From: Cyclobacteriaceae bacterium
GTDB taxonomy: Bacteria > Bacteroidota > Bacteroidia > Cytophagales > Cyclobacteriaceae
Reading direction: 5' to 3'
DNA length: 64,000 nucleotides
Assembly: GCA_016787645.1 (NCBI GenBank)
Contig: JAEUUF010000013.1
Span: forward strand, 558,001-622,000
The position numbers and the translations under genes are program-made. Of this stretch, positions 18,574 to 25,649 are shown piece by piece. The notes beneath the pieces are model-generated. The model did not search any database. It saw only the letters and a list, made by a program, of their open reading frames with translations, and was not told where the DNA came from. Numbering within the stretch: the first letter of the stretch is position 1; each line of letters starts with the position of its first letter.

Positions 18574-19122
18574 TTGAACCGGCTCAGGCGTACTTGTCTG
18601 CGCTTTACTGCCCCCCTCATGCTTGCCCTTGCGGCAGGCTGTGGGGGGCAGTCCTCTGATAGGGGCACTTATGCTACCACCTGGCCTTTCTATTTCAAGG
18701 TAAACTGCCCCAACCCGGGTCCTAATTGCCAGGAGGCCAAAAAGTTGCTGGAACGGGAAATCCCCAGGTTCAAGTACACCTTTACTTACGGTTCAAGTCG
18801 CACCTGGCCTTATTATAAGGCCTTTGATCTGGACGAAAAGGTCCCGCTCGACAGCCTTCTCCCCCCTCATTCCCAATTACATCAACTCATCCCCCTGCAA
18901 GACAAGCCACTCTTTGGTGGTGCTGACTATCTGGTGGTCGCCAACCTCTACACCCTTTCCGACTCCATACCTGACTATGTGGTCAGCGTATATCACTTGG
19001 ACACTTCTCCACCCGAACTTTCCGGAACATCCGGTCGACAGGAAGTGCAGCAACGTTCCGGCAAGACACTCTCCGATGCGGAAATTATCCTGCGTTCCGT
19101 GATCCGGTTTTCATTCAAATAG
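18574..19122 (+). CDS. Lipoprotein of unknown function
   Basis: A 182-residue predicted lipoprotein (LALAAGC lipobox, cysteine near residue 23). The gene begins with TTG at 18574, 4 bases after the cytochrome stop; no better ATG precedes the signal peptide. The mature part contains two cysteines (VNCPNPGPNCQEA) and a repeated TWPFYF/TWPYYK-like segment, but no domain I recognise. Close coupling to the cytochrome suggests a role in the same envelope electron-transfer system. Confidence 0.7.
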   Translation: MNRLRRTCLRFTAPLMLALAAGCGGQSSDRGTYATTWPFYFKVNCPNPGPNCQEAKKLLEREIPRFKYTFTYGSSRTWPYYKAFDLDEKVPLDSLLPPHSQLHQLIPLQDKPLFGGADYLVVANLYTLSDSIPDYVVSVYHLDTSPPELSGTSGRQEVQQRSGKTLSDAEIILRSVIRFSFK

Positions 19123-19158
19123 TTCATTTCCAGCTTATTTAGAAGGATTTTAAGGGCC

Positions 19159-19172
19159 TTGATGAGAGTCAT
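19159..19172 (+). promoter_or_regulatory. Crp/Fnr-like site 1 upstream of the YceI-type lipoprotein
   Basis: TTGATGAGAGTCAT fits TGAY-N4-RTCA. Its centre is exactly 22 bases (two helical turns) from that of the next site at 19181-19194, so two regulator dimers could bind the same DNA face. Confidence 0.45.
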
Positions 19173-19180
19173 TGCCTCCT

Positions 19181-19194
19181 TTGACTAATGTCAT
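19181..19194 (+). promoter_or_regulatory. Crp/Fnr-like site 2 upstream of the YceI-type lipoprotein
   Basis: TTGACTAATGTCAT has perfect inverted TTGAC-type arms apart from the last base (TGAC-N4-GTCA). Its centre is about 41 bases upstream of the start implied by the -7 element at 19217. Confidence 0.5.
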
Positions 19195-19216
19195 GATCCA
19201 CCCTTGGGTCGGATAC

Positions 19217-19224
19217 TACATTCG
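19217..19224 (+). promoter_or_regulatory. Candidate -7 promoter element
   Basis: TACATTCG differs in one base from TAnnTTTG and would start transcription near 19228, 37 bases before the ATG at 19265. Confidence 0.4.
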
Positions 19225-19264
19225 AATCATGATTTCGTTTCGCCCACTTAAAAATGTTACTCCT

Positions 19265-20362
19265 ATGAAAACGTTAAGATTAGTTTCATTAATCACGCTT
19301 GTTTTCACTTTCCTCACGGTAGTGAGGTGTAGTGACAGCAAGACTACTACTGTTACTCTTGGAACTCTGTCTGGAACAGTAAAATACACCAATGCAGCAG
19401 GAACAAGCACGGCCGCGCCGGCAGCATTCGTTACCCTTCTTTCCGGAGCAAGCACAGTAATCCAGGTAGTTGCCGACAATACGGGTAAATACAGCATTGC
19501 CAACCTCCCGGCCGGCAGTTACACGCTGAATTCTTCCTTCTATGCAGAACCCACCAACACGGGTGGCCGCTTGAATGGTCTGACCTTCGCAACCGAAGCA
19601 GATGTAGCGGTTACCATGGGCTCATCCAACCTTACCCAGGATCTTACCCTGGTGAACAAAGGACAATCGGGCACTGACCTTGAGGCCGCCGACATCAATT
19701 ATGATTGGACAGGAACAGCTTATGCAAATACCGGAGCATTGACCTATGACAACACCCACAGCCCTGTAGGTTTTGAATTCGCTTATCGTGGAAAAGAAGC
19801 TGATTTCTTTGGTGGTTTTGCACAACTGAAAAAATGCAGAATCGCTTTCGACGTTAACAACCCGACAGCCGGAACAATCGATGTGATTGTTGACCTCGCC
19901 AGCTTTGATACCCGCAGCCCCGGTGGCCGCGATCCTCGCACGACCGTTGCTGACACCCCGCCCTGGGACCCCAATACCCAGTTCACAGAATACGGTTGTA
20001 TTGTTAACAGCACCTTCGGTGTAACTACTGACTCCGGGACAGCGCCCTCCGATGCAACTCCCCAGGTAATCTCCGGCCCGACCCGCTATGCCAGCTTCAC
20101 CAGCACATCCATTGCCAAACTCGGTGACGGTTTCGTAGCCAAAGGCAACCTGGTGTTCCATGGAAACACGGTTCCTATCGAGATGTGGTTCAAACAAGTT
20201 CCTTGCTGGACCAACACTTCGGTAACTCCGAACCGCCGCTACTGGAGCTTTGAAGGAAAATTCCTCATGGATGCCAAGAACAAATGGGCCGTTGTTAACT
20301 CCAGCCTTAACGACGCCATCGTACGGATGCAAATCAGCATCATCGCTTACAAGAACCTCTGA
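19265..20362 (+). CDS. Lipoprotein with carboxypeptidase-like and YceI-like domains
   Basis: A 365-residue predicted lipoprotein (VVRC, C24). Residues about 35-105 form a carboxypeptidase regulatory-like beta domain (SGTVKYTNA, GKYSIANLPAGSYTL). The C-terminal 220 residues resemble YceI (FEFAYRGKEADFFGGF, IDVIVDLASFDTRSPGGRDP, AKGNLVFHGNTVPIEMWF), a lipocalin-like fold that binds isoprenoid quinones or other hydrophobic ligands. The open frame begins at 19172, but ATG 19265 gives the signal peptide. A strong terminator follows, so this gene may be a separate transcript with its own Fnr-like promoter. Confidence 0.85.
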   Translation: MKTLRLVSLITLVFTFLTVVRCSDSKTTTVTLGTLSGTVKYTNAAGTSTAAPAAFVTLLSGASTVIQVVADNTGKYSIANLPAGSYTLNSSFYAEPTNTGGRLNGLTFATEADVAVTMGSSNLTQDLTLVNKGQSGTDLEAADINYDWTGTAYANTGALTYDNTHSPVGFEFAYRGKEADFFGGFAQLKKCRIAFDVNNPTAGTIDVIVDLASFDTRSPGGRDPRTTVADTPPWDPNTQFTEYGCIVNSTFGVTTDSGTAPSDATPQVISGPTRYASFTSTSIAKLGDGFVAKGNLVFHGNTVPIEMWFKQVPCWTNTSVTPNRRYWSFEGKFLMDAKNKWAVVNSSLNDAIVRMQISIIAYKNL

Positions 20363-20377
20363 TCCAGGTCAACAACG

Positions 20378-20403
20378 AAAGGGGGTCTTGAAAGACCCCC
20401 TTT
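20378..20403 (+). terminator. Strong intrinsic terminator
   Basis: AAAGGGGGTC pairs with GACCCCCTTT around a short TTGAAA loop and is followed by further T residues. It ends the transcript of the YceI-like lipoprotein, 15 bases after its stop. Confidence 0.9.
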
Positions 20404-20443
20404 TCTTTCCTAATTTAAGCACATCGCTAACCTCAAATTTTAT

Positions 20444-21697
20444 ATGAAGACGATTCGTATATCCCTGCTGTGTCTATTGATGACCGGGTGCACGTACTAC
20501 GAAAACGAACCTGTGAAGCCGCCGGTCGTGGAGAAATCCGACCCGACCACTACCCTTGAGGCGAAGCATGTGACAACGCCTCCCAACAAGATCACTTCCA
20601 ACTATTGGAAAACCGCAGACTACCTGCCCTTGACCGTGCAGAACCAAGTCACCGGCCAGGTACAGGCCGCGGACGGACTCTTCAATATGAGTGGAACGTT
20701 TGGTGGGCTTACCACATACAATGCTGGCAAAGACCCTCGCGTTAAAATGCAGGCTGCGTATACGACCGACAGTCTTTATGTACTTGTGAGCTGGATGGAC
20801 ACGCTCTATGACGCATCCAACAGCAATTGGATTTATGATGGCCCAACCGACCCCAACAAGGCTGGATCAACTACGGGCTGGACCTCGCAGCGAGCCGATG
20901 ATAATTTTCTCATTTCGTTCGACATGGGCGGCAGCAACCGCGATGTGTGGAACTGGTCGTTCGCCCTCTCCGAACCACTTGGGTATGCCATTGACATGAT
21001 TGACAATGGTTCCGGTGCAACCAACGACGCCGGCAACAAAACCTATGTTCGCAATGCGGTTAGCGACAATCGCGGAGGCCCTCAATATGAATGGGATGAC
21101 ACCGAACAGCACATTAGCCGCAAACCGGCAGGCAGCACAATACTAGACCCCGGATTCTACCTGCTGAATAAAAAGACATTTTCCGGCGACATCGTTGCCG
21201 GTGAAACCTACTACCAGGCCGAATGCGCCCCTTGTCACGGTCCCACCGGTAATGGAGAAGGAACTCCCGCCGGATACGAGACGGGTGTCAAACTCAACCT
21301 CCCCGGTCAATTCAACCGTTGGACTCGCGCCGCCCTAGATGCCTTTGCGCCGAGCGGAAGTCATGAAGGTGCTGTACACTACCCATCATCTGAAACCAAC
21401 CGCGCAAACCTGTTTGCCCGCCTGAGAGGTTTCAGCGGAATCCCGGGTTATTACCTCCAGAATCCTTCGGGCAGTAGTTCCGACATTCACGCCGTGTCCA
21501 ATGCCATCATTGCCAACATCCCCAAGTACAACAAGAAATATCAGGTTCTGTTGATTCGCGCCCTGAACACTAGCCAATCGGATGACATTGTGCTCAACCC
21601 CGCCACGACCACTTATTCCTTCAATTTCTCTTTGCGGGACAATGACCTGATCAATCGGGTCGGAAGCAATACCCAGACGCTCACCTTCAAACCGTAA
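20444..21697 (+). CDS. Lipoprotein: ethylbenzene-dehydrogenase-type domain interrupted by cytochrome c
   Basis: A 417-residue lipoprotein (LMTGC, C16). Residues about 50-200 look like the first part of the EB_dh domain (haem-binding gamma subunit of ethylbenzene dehydrogenase and related molybdoenzymes): VKMQAAYTTDSLYVLVSWMD and DDNFLISFDMGG. A cytochrome c motif CAPCH lies at C261, C264 and H265. After it, the EB_dh part resumes (GIPGYYLQNP, KKYQVLLIRALNT, DDIVLNPATTTYSF). The arrangement suggests a dihaem b/c-type electron-transfer lipoprotein. It shares the sequence CTYYEN after the lipid cysteine with the next lipoprotein. Confidence 0.82.
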   Translation: MKTIRISLLCLLMTGCTYYENEPVKPPVVEKSDPTTTLEAKHVTTPPNKITSNYWKTADYLPLTVQNQVTGQVQAADGLFNMSGTFGGLTTYNAGKDPRVKMQAAYTTDSLYVLVSWMDTLYDASNSNWIYDGPTDPNKAGSTTGWTSQRADDNFLISFDMGGSNRDVWNWSFALSEPLGYAIDMIDNGSGATNDAGNKTYVRNAVSDNRGGPQYEWDDTEQHISRKPAGSTILDPGFYLLNKKTFSGDIVAGETYYQAECAPCHGPTGNGEGTPAGYETGVKLNLPGQFNRWTRAALDAFAPSGSHEGAVHYPSSETNRANLFARLRGFSGIPGYYLQNPSGSSSDIHAVSNAIIANIPKYNKKYQVLLIRALNTSQSDDIVLNPATTTYSFNFSLRDNDLINRVGSNTQTLTFKP

Positions 21698-21703
21698 ACG
21701 GCC

Positions 21704-22075
21704 ATGAAAAAAATATTCATCTTCCTTGTCCTTGCAGTGGCAATCGCCGTGGGCGTGTCCTCCTGCACGTACTATGAAAACCCGGTTGTTCCCGTGGTGG
21801 TGCCGGATTCGGTAAAATTCAGTGCCAACGTGCTCCCCATTTTCGATGCAAGGTGTGACAACCCCGGGTGCCATGCTACCGGCGGCATCAAGCCTGACCT
21901 TACCGCGGCCAACGCTTACAATAGCCTGACCGTCTATGGCTATGTGGATACCGAATTCCCGGACCAAAGCACCCTCTACCTGAAGGTGCACACAGGTTCA
22001 ATGGCCAAGTTCACTCAACCTTCCGACCCTGAAATCATCCTCAAATGGATTCAGCAAGGGGCACTAGACAATTAA
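21704..22075 (+). CDS. Small lipoprotein with non-canonical CX4CH haem motif
   Basis: A 123-residue lipoprotein (VGVSSC, C21) beginning CTYYEN after the lipid cysteine, like its neighbour. The region VLPIFDARCDNPGCHATGG has C51, C56 and H57, a CX4CH spacing instead of CX2CH; similar motifs occur in Bacteroidota lipoproteins with cytochrome-like folds. The C-terminus (EIILKWIQQGALDN) is typical of the last helix of these small cytochromes. It lies 6 bases after the EB_dh lipoprotein and 28 before the barrel protein, clearly in one operon. Confidence 0.82.
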   Translation: MKKIFIFLVLAVAIAVGVSSCTYYENPVVPVVVPDSVKFSANVLPIFDARCDNPGCHATGGIKPDLTAANAYNSLTVYGYVDTEFPDQSTLYLKVHTGSMAKFTQPSDPEIILKWIQQGALDN

Positions 22076-22103
22076 TCCAACACCTAACGCGACATCAAAC
22101 GAT

Positions 22104-22976
22104 ATGAAAACACACAACTTACCCGCGATGATGAAAGGGATCTCCCTCCTGGTCGTATTGACCCTTTCCCTCCCTGCTTTTGCACAGGATGAGGAGGCCG
22201 CAAAAAGCGACAAGAAGGAACTGGCACGGCCAGCATTTGAAAGCGCCTTGCTCGGCGAAATGCAGTCCGTCGTAGTGCAAACTCCCAAGACCCTCGAGTG
22301 GGACTTCATGCACCGCTTTGGAACGGTTGAAAACGGCCTGAAAGACTTCTACGGAATCTATGCGCCGGGTGCCAATATCCGCATGGGCCTGACCTATACA
22401 CCGATGGACAAACTGGCGGTAGGTATCGGTCTTACCAAAGCCAACATGGCGCTGGACCTCAATGCCAAGTATGCCGTTTTCCGTCAAAGCAAAGACAACA
22501 GCATGCCGGTCAGTGTTAGTTACTTTGGCAACGTTGTGGCCAATACCCAGGCGGGCAACTACAAGGAAGAAACACACCGCCTTTCCTTTTACAATGAACT
22601 GATCGTGGCCAAAAGGTTCAACTCGAAGATCTCCGTGCAGATCAGCCCAAGCTTCACCCACTACAATGCAGTCGATACATTGTACAGTAACGACATGTTT
22701 GCAGTGGGAGTCGGTGCCCGCTACAAGTTCTCGGCACAATCGTCCATCATCATCAACTATGTGCAACCGCTCATGAACCACAAGGACTCCAAGCTGAATG
22801 CGCAACCTGGTCTGGCCATCGTATGGGAAATCGCTACCAGCGCCCACGCTTTCCAGATTTTCTTCAGCAACTACCAGGGCATCCTGCCGCAGAACAACAT
22901 CATGTACAATCAGAATAAATGGGGTGACAGCAAATTTCTTTTGGGCTTTAATATTACCCGTCTCTGGAACTTCTAA
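22104..22976 (+). CDS. DUF5777 family outer-membrane beta-barrel protein
   Basis: A 290-residue protein with a signal peptide (cleavage after SLPAFA, about residue 30) and a beta-barrel pattern of alternating strands ending in an aromatic residue (NITRLWNF). Segments EWDFMHRFGTVENGLKDFYGIY and NIRMGLTYTPMDKLAVGIG are typical of DUF5777, often encoded beside YceI and cytochrome c genes in Bacteroidota. It may hold a porin or partner role at the outer membrane for the periplasmic redox proteins. The specific function is unknown. Confidence 0.88.
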   Translation: MKTHNLPAMMKGISLLVVLTLSLPAFAQDEEAAKSDKKELARPAFESALLGEMQSVVVQTPKTLEWDFMHRFGTVENGLKDFYGIYAPGANIRMGLTYTPMDKLAVGIGLTKANMALDLNAKYAVFRQSKDNSMPVSVSYFGNVVANTQAGNYKEETHRLSFYNELIVAKRFNSKISVQISPSFTHYNAVDTLYSNDMFAVGVGARYKFSAQSSIIINYVQPLMNHKDSKLNAQPGLAIVWEIATSAHAFQIFFSNYQGILPQNNIMYNQNKWGDSKFLLGFNITRLWNF

Positions 22977-22986
22977 CATCCGAACT

Positions 22987-23214
22987 ATGAAAGAGCAATC
23001 GTCAAGCCGAAGGAATTTTCTGAAGAAAGGGTTGTTGGCTGCGGCCGCGGTCACCGCCGCTCCTCTTGCTGCGAAGGCTGGTTCCGGTGAAAAAGTGAAG
23101 ATGCTCACCCCGGACGGCAAACTCGTCGAGGTGGACAAATCGGTGATCGCCAAGGCAACCAAGAAGAAGGTAACAAACCAGGAGATTCTGGATTGGCGAA
23201 CCAGCAAGGGCTGA
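22987..23214 (+). CDS. 75-residue Tat-exported protein related to the N-terminus of the next gene product
   Basis: A small protein with a twin-arginine signal (SRRNFLKKG, R8 and R9, then an Ala-rich hydrophobic stretch). The mature part VKMLTPDGKLVEVDKSVI is closely similar to residues 43-60 of the downstream iron-sulfur subunit (VKLLSPDGEIVEVDSSEL). It has no cysteine, so it cannot carry a cluster itself. It ends KKVTNQEILDWRTSKG. The open frame starts earlier, but ATG 22987 places the twin arginines correctly. It may be a separate small subunit or an assembly partner of the NrfD complex. Confidence 0.82.
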   Translation: MKEQSSSRRNFLKKGLLAAAAVTAAPLAAKAGSGEKVKMLTPDGKLVEVDKSVIAKATKKKVTNQEILDWRTSKG

Positions 23215-23309
23215 CGCCTGCTGAAATGCCCGGTGGCCGTGATCCGATCACCACACCAGCATTCGGTAATCATATTGAATATCGGTGAACGAATAACGAT
23301 CAAAACACC

Positions 23310-24257
23310 ATGGACAACGACAAGTCAAAACGCCGGAACTTCATCCGCACGGGTCTCGCGTTAGGCCTGGCCACGGTCGCCGGCGCGGCGAACGAACTGC
23401 TGGGTGACCCCAAAGAAAAGTCCGGCAAAAATACCGTCAAACTCCTCTCCCCCGATGGGGAAATCGTGGAGGTGGACTCTTCCGAACTCAAGCTGGAAAC
23501 CCACGACCATGCTGGCACGATGGCCCGCAATGTCACCGGGCGCGAAGGCATCGAAGGAAGAAAATTCGTCATGGTGATCGACCTGGGCCGCTGCCGCAAC
23601 GCACGCAAATGCGTAACAGCGTGTCAGAAAATGCACCACATCCCCGAAAACAAAGAGTGGCTGCAAGTGAAGTTGATGAAGGACAATGACAACGCGGCTC
23701 CGTACTGGTTTCCAAAGACCTGCTTCCACTGCGACAACCCACCTTGTGTCAAGGTATGCCCTGTGGATGCCACGTTCAAACGTTCCGATGGTCTTGTACT
23801 AATCGATAACGAGCGCTGCATTGGTTGCAAGTTTTGCATGGCCGGCTGTCCGTACTCCACCCGGGTATTCAACTGGGGTGAACCGGAAGTCATAGAGCCC
23901 ACCAGCTGCCCTCCCTACTCACCCGAAACCAGCACACCAAGCAAACATTCCACCGTAGAGAAGTGTGACTTCTGCCCTGACATGGTTCGCGAAGGCAAAC
24001 TGCCGGATTGCGTAACCGCTTGCCCGAACGGCGTATTCTTCTTCGGCGATGAAAATGAAGACACGGTAACTAACGGTTCAGAAACCGTTCGCTTCAGTGC
24101 CTTGCTCAAGGAAAAGTCAGGCTACCGGTATATGGAAGAACTGGGTACCAAGCCCAGGGTGTATTACCTGCCTCCTTCCAGTCGCATGTTCCCGGTAGAG
24201 CGCGGGTTCAAGAACCTCACTCCCGAACTCAAGGCCCGATTCAAAGACGTTCAATAA
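23310..24257 (+). CDS. Tat-exported ferredoxin-like electron-transfer subunit (DmsB/NrfC type)
   Basis: A 315-residue protein with a twin-arginine motif (KRRNFIRTG, R8 and R9), so it faces the periplasm. Four cysteine groups are seen: CRNARKCVTAC (residues 95-105), CFHCDNPPCVKVC, CIGCKFCMAGC and CDFC paired with CVTAC. The first group has Ala98 where the second cysteine of a usual CxxCxxCxxxC set stands, so one cluster may be changed or lost. Such subunits pass electrons between a molybdoenzyme and an NrfD/PsrC quinone subunit, which is encoded next, 7 bases downstream. Confidence 0.92.
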   Translation: MDNDKSKRRNFIRTGLALGLATVAGAANELLGDPKEKSGKNTVKLLSPDGEIVEVDSSELKLETHDHAGTMARNVTGREGIEGRKFVMVIDLGRCRNARKCVTACQKMHHIPENKEWLQVKLMKDNDNAAPYWFPKTCFHCDNPPCVKVCPVDATFKRSDGLVLIDNERCIGCKFCMAGCPYSTRVFNWGEPEVIEPTSCPPYSPETSTPSKHSTVEKCDFCPDMVREGKLPDCVTACPNGVFFFGDENEDTVTNGSETVRFSALLKEKSGYRYMEELGTKPRVYYLPPSSRMFPVERGFKNLTPELKARFKDVQ

Positions 24258-24264
24258 TTGAGTT

Positions 24265-25626
24265 ATGAATATTGAAAAGACATCGAAGTCGCTTCTCAAA
24301 GAGTTCTGGCCGCAATTGTCCAACTGGACAATGCGCGAACTGCTCTGGCTCGGCTTCTGGGGAATCCTGTTCCTCTTTGGAATGTATGCCCTTTACGTAC
24401 AGGTCACTGAGGGCCATATTGTCACCGGCATGCGCGACCATGTGATTTGGGGTGTGTACATCGTCAACTTCATTTTCTTCATCGGCATCGGATACACGGG
24501 TGCTATTCTCGGCGGCTTTTTGCACTTGTTCGATGCGGAATGGCGAAAACCCCTGATGCGCATGGCCGCATTAATGACCGTGATATCCGTCATCATCGGG
24601 CCGTTGTACATCTTGTTGTGCATCGGCCGCCTCGACCGACTTTATTTCCTGTTCATCCATCCCCGGTTGCAGTCGCCCATTGTATGGGACGTTGTTGCCG
24701 TCATGACCTTCCTGGTGGGTGGCGTGCTGTTTCTCTACCTGCTGGCCATTCGTGACTTTGCCATCCTTGCCCGCACGGAAGAAACGATGCCGGCATGGAG
24801 AAGGAAGCTCTATCAATTCTTTTCTGCCGGATTTATCAATACCCGGATGCAGCGCCGTGACCTCAAGCTGGCACTGAATGTACTATCCTTCATCCTGATT
24901 CCCACGGTGATCATCGTGAGTTCCGTGCTCTCCTGGATCTTCGGCATGACGCTGCGGCCCGGATGGCACAGCACCATTTTCGGTCCATACTTCGTTCTCG
25001 CCGCCATATATACCGGCACGGGTGTGATGGTGCTCATCATGTACGCTTTCCGCAAGCTGCACAAACTGGAAGCCTATATCCAGGAGCGGCACTTCGTGTA
25101 CCTGGGTTACATACTCATTGCCCTCGGCGCAGGATATGGATACTTCACGTTCTCCGAGTACCTGACGGACTGGTACACTTCAGAAAAATGGAACGCCGAG
25201 GTCATTCACAAACTGATGGACCTGAACCAATATGGGTGGATGTTCTACTTCGCCAATTTTGCCGGTATCCTGGTTCCCATTATCCTCATTGGCATTCCGA
25301 AATTCCGCTCTATCAATACCATCACTTTTTCCGCGGCGCTTCTCGTCCTTGCGATGTGGTTTAAGCGATACCTCATCATCGTGCCGACCCTTGAGTCTCC
25401 CCTGCTTCCCATGCAGGACATCCGCCCGGAATATGTTCACTACTCGGCCACCTGGGTTGAGTGGGCGCTTACCGGAGCGGGGATCGCCATGTTCATGATC
25501 CTGTTCAAATTGGCCTCCAAATTCATCCCGATTGTGCCGGTTTGGGAAACCGCCGAGCAGATTGAAAAGGAAAAGAAACCGGTGGTTAATAACAATCCTC
25601 AACCCGTCGTTTCATCGCCATCTTGA
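24265..25626 (+). CDS. NrfD/PsrC family quinone-interacting membrane subunit
   Basis: A 453-residue integral membrane protein with about nine to ten helices, recognisable as NrfD/PsrC from its segments VIWGVYIVNFIFFIGIGYTG and FYFANFAGILVPIILIGIP and from its position after the ferredoxin-like subunit. It would exchange electrons with the quinone pool. No molybdopterin catalytic subunit follows. The 3' end overlaps the possible TTG start of the next gene. The hydrophilic C-terminal tail (QIEKEKKPVVNNNPQP) is cytoplasmic or linker-like. Confidence 0.9.
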   Translation: MNIEKTSKSLLKEFWPQLSNWTMRELLWLGFWGILFLFGMYALYVQVTEGHIVTGMRDHVIWGVYIVNFIFFIGIGYTGAILGGFLHLFDAEWRKPLMRMAALMTVISVIIGPLYILLCIGRLDRLYFLFIHPRLQSPIVWDVVAVMTFLVGGVLFLYLLAIRDFAILARTEETMPAWRRKLYQFFSAGFINTRMQRRDLKLALNVLSFILIPTVIIVSSVLSWIFGMTLRPGWHSTIFGPYFVLAAIYTGTGVMVLIMYAFRKLHKLEAYIQERHFVYLGYILIALGAGYGYFTFSEYLTDWYTSEKWNAEVIHKLMDLNQYGWMFYFANFAGILVPIILIGIPKFRSINTITFSAALLVLAMWFKRYLIIVPTLESPLLPMQDIRPEYVHYSATWVEWALTGAGIAMFMILFKLASKFIPIVPVWETAEQIEKEKKPVVNNNPQPVVSSPS

Positions 25627-25649
25627 TACGCATGATTAACCTGAATAAA

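Noticed and set aside
19622-20332. Antisense reading frame of 236 codons opposite the YceI-like lipoprotein
   Set aside because: The plus-strand gene has a signal peptide and a recognised domain; the antisense translation has neither.
22119-23303. Antisense reading frame of 394 codons opposite the DUF5777 and Tat genes
   Set aside because: It covers two genes with recognised signals on the plus strand and shows no family motif itself.
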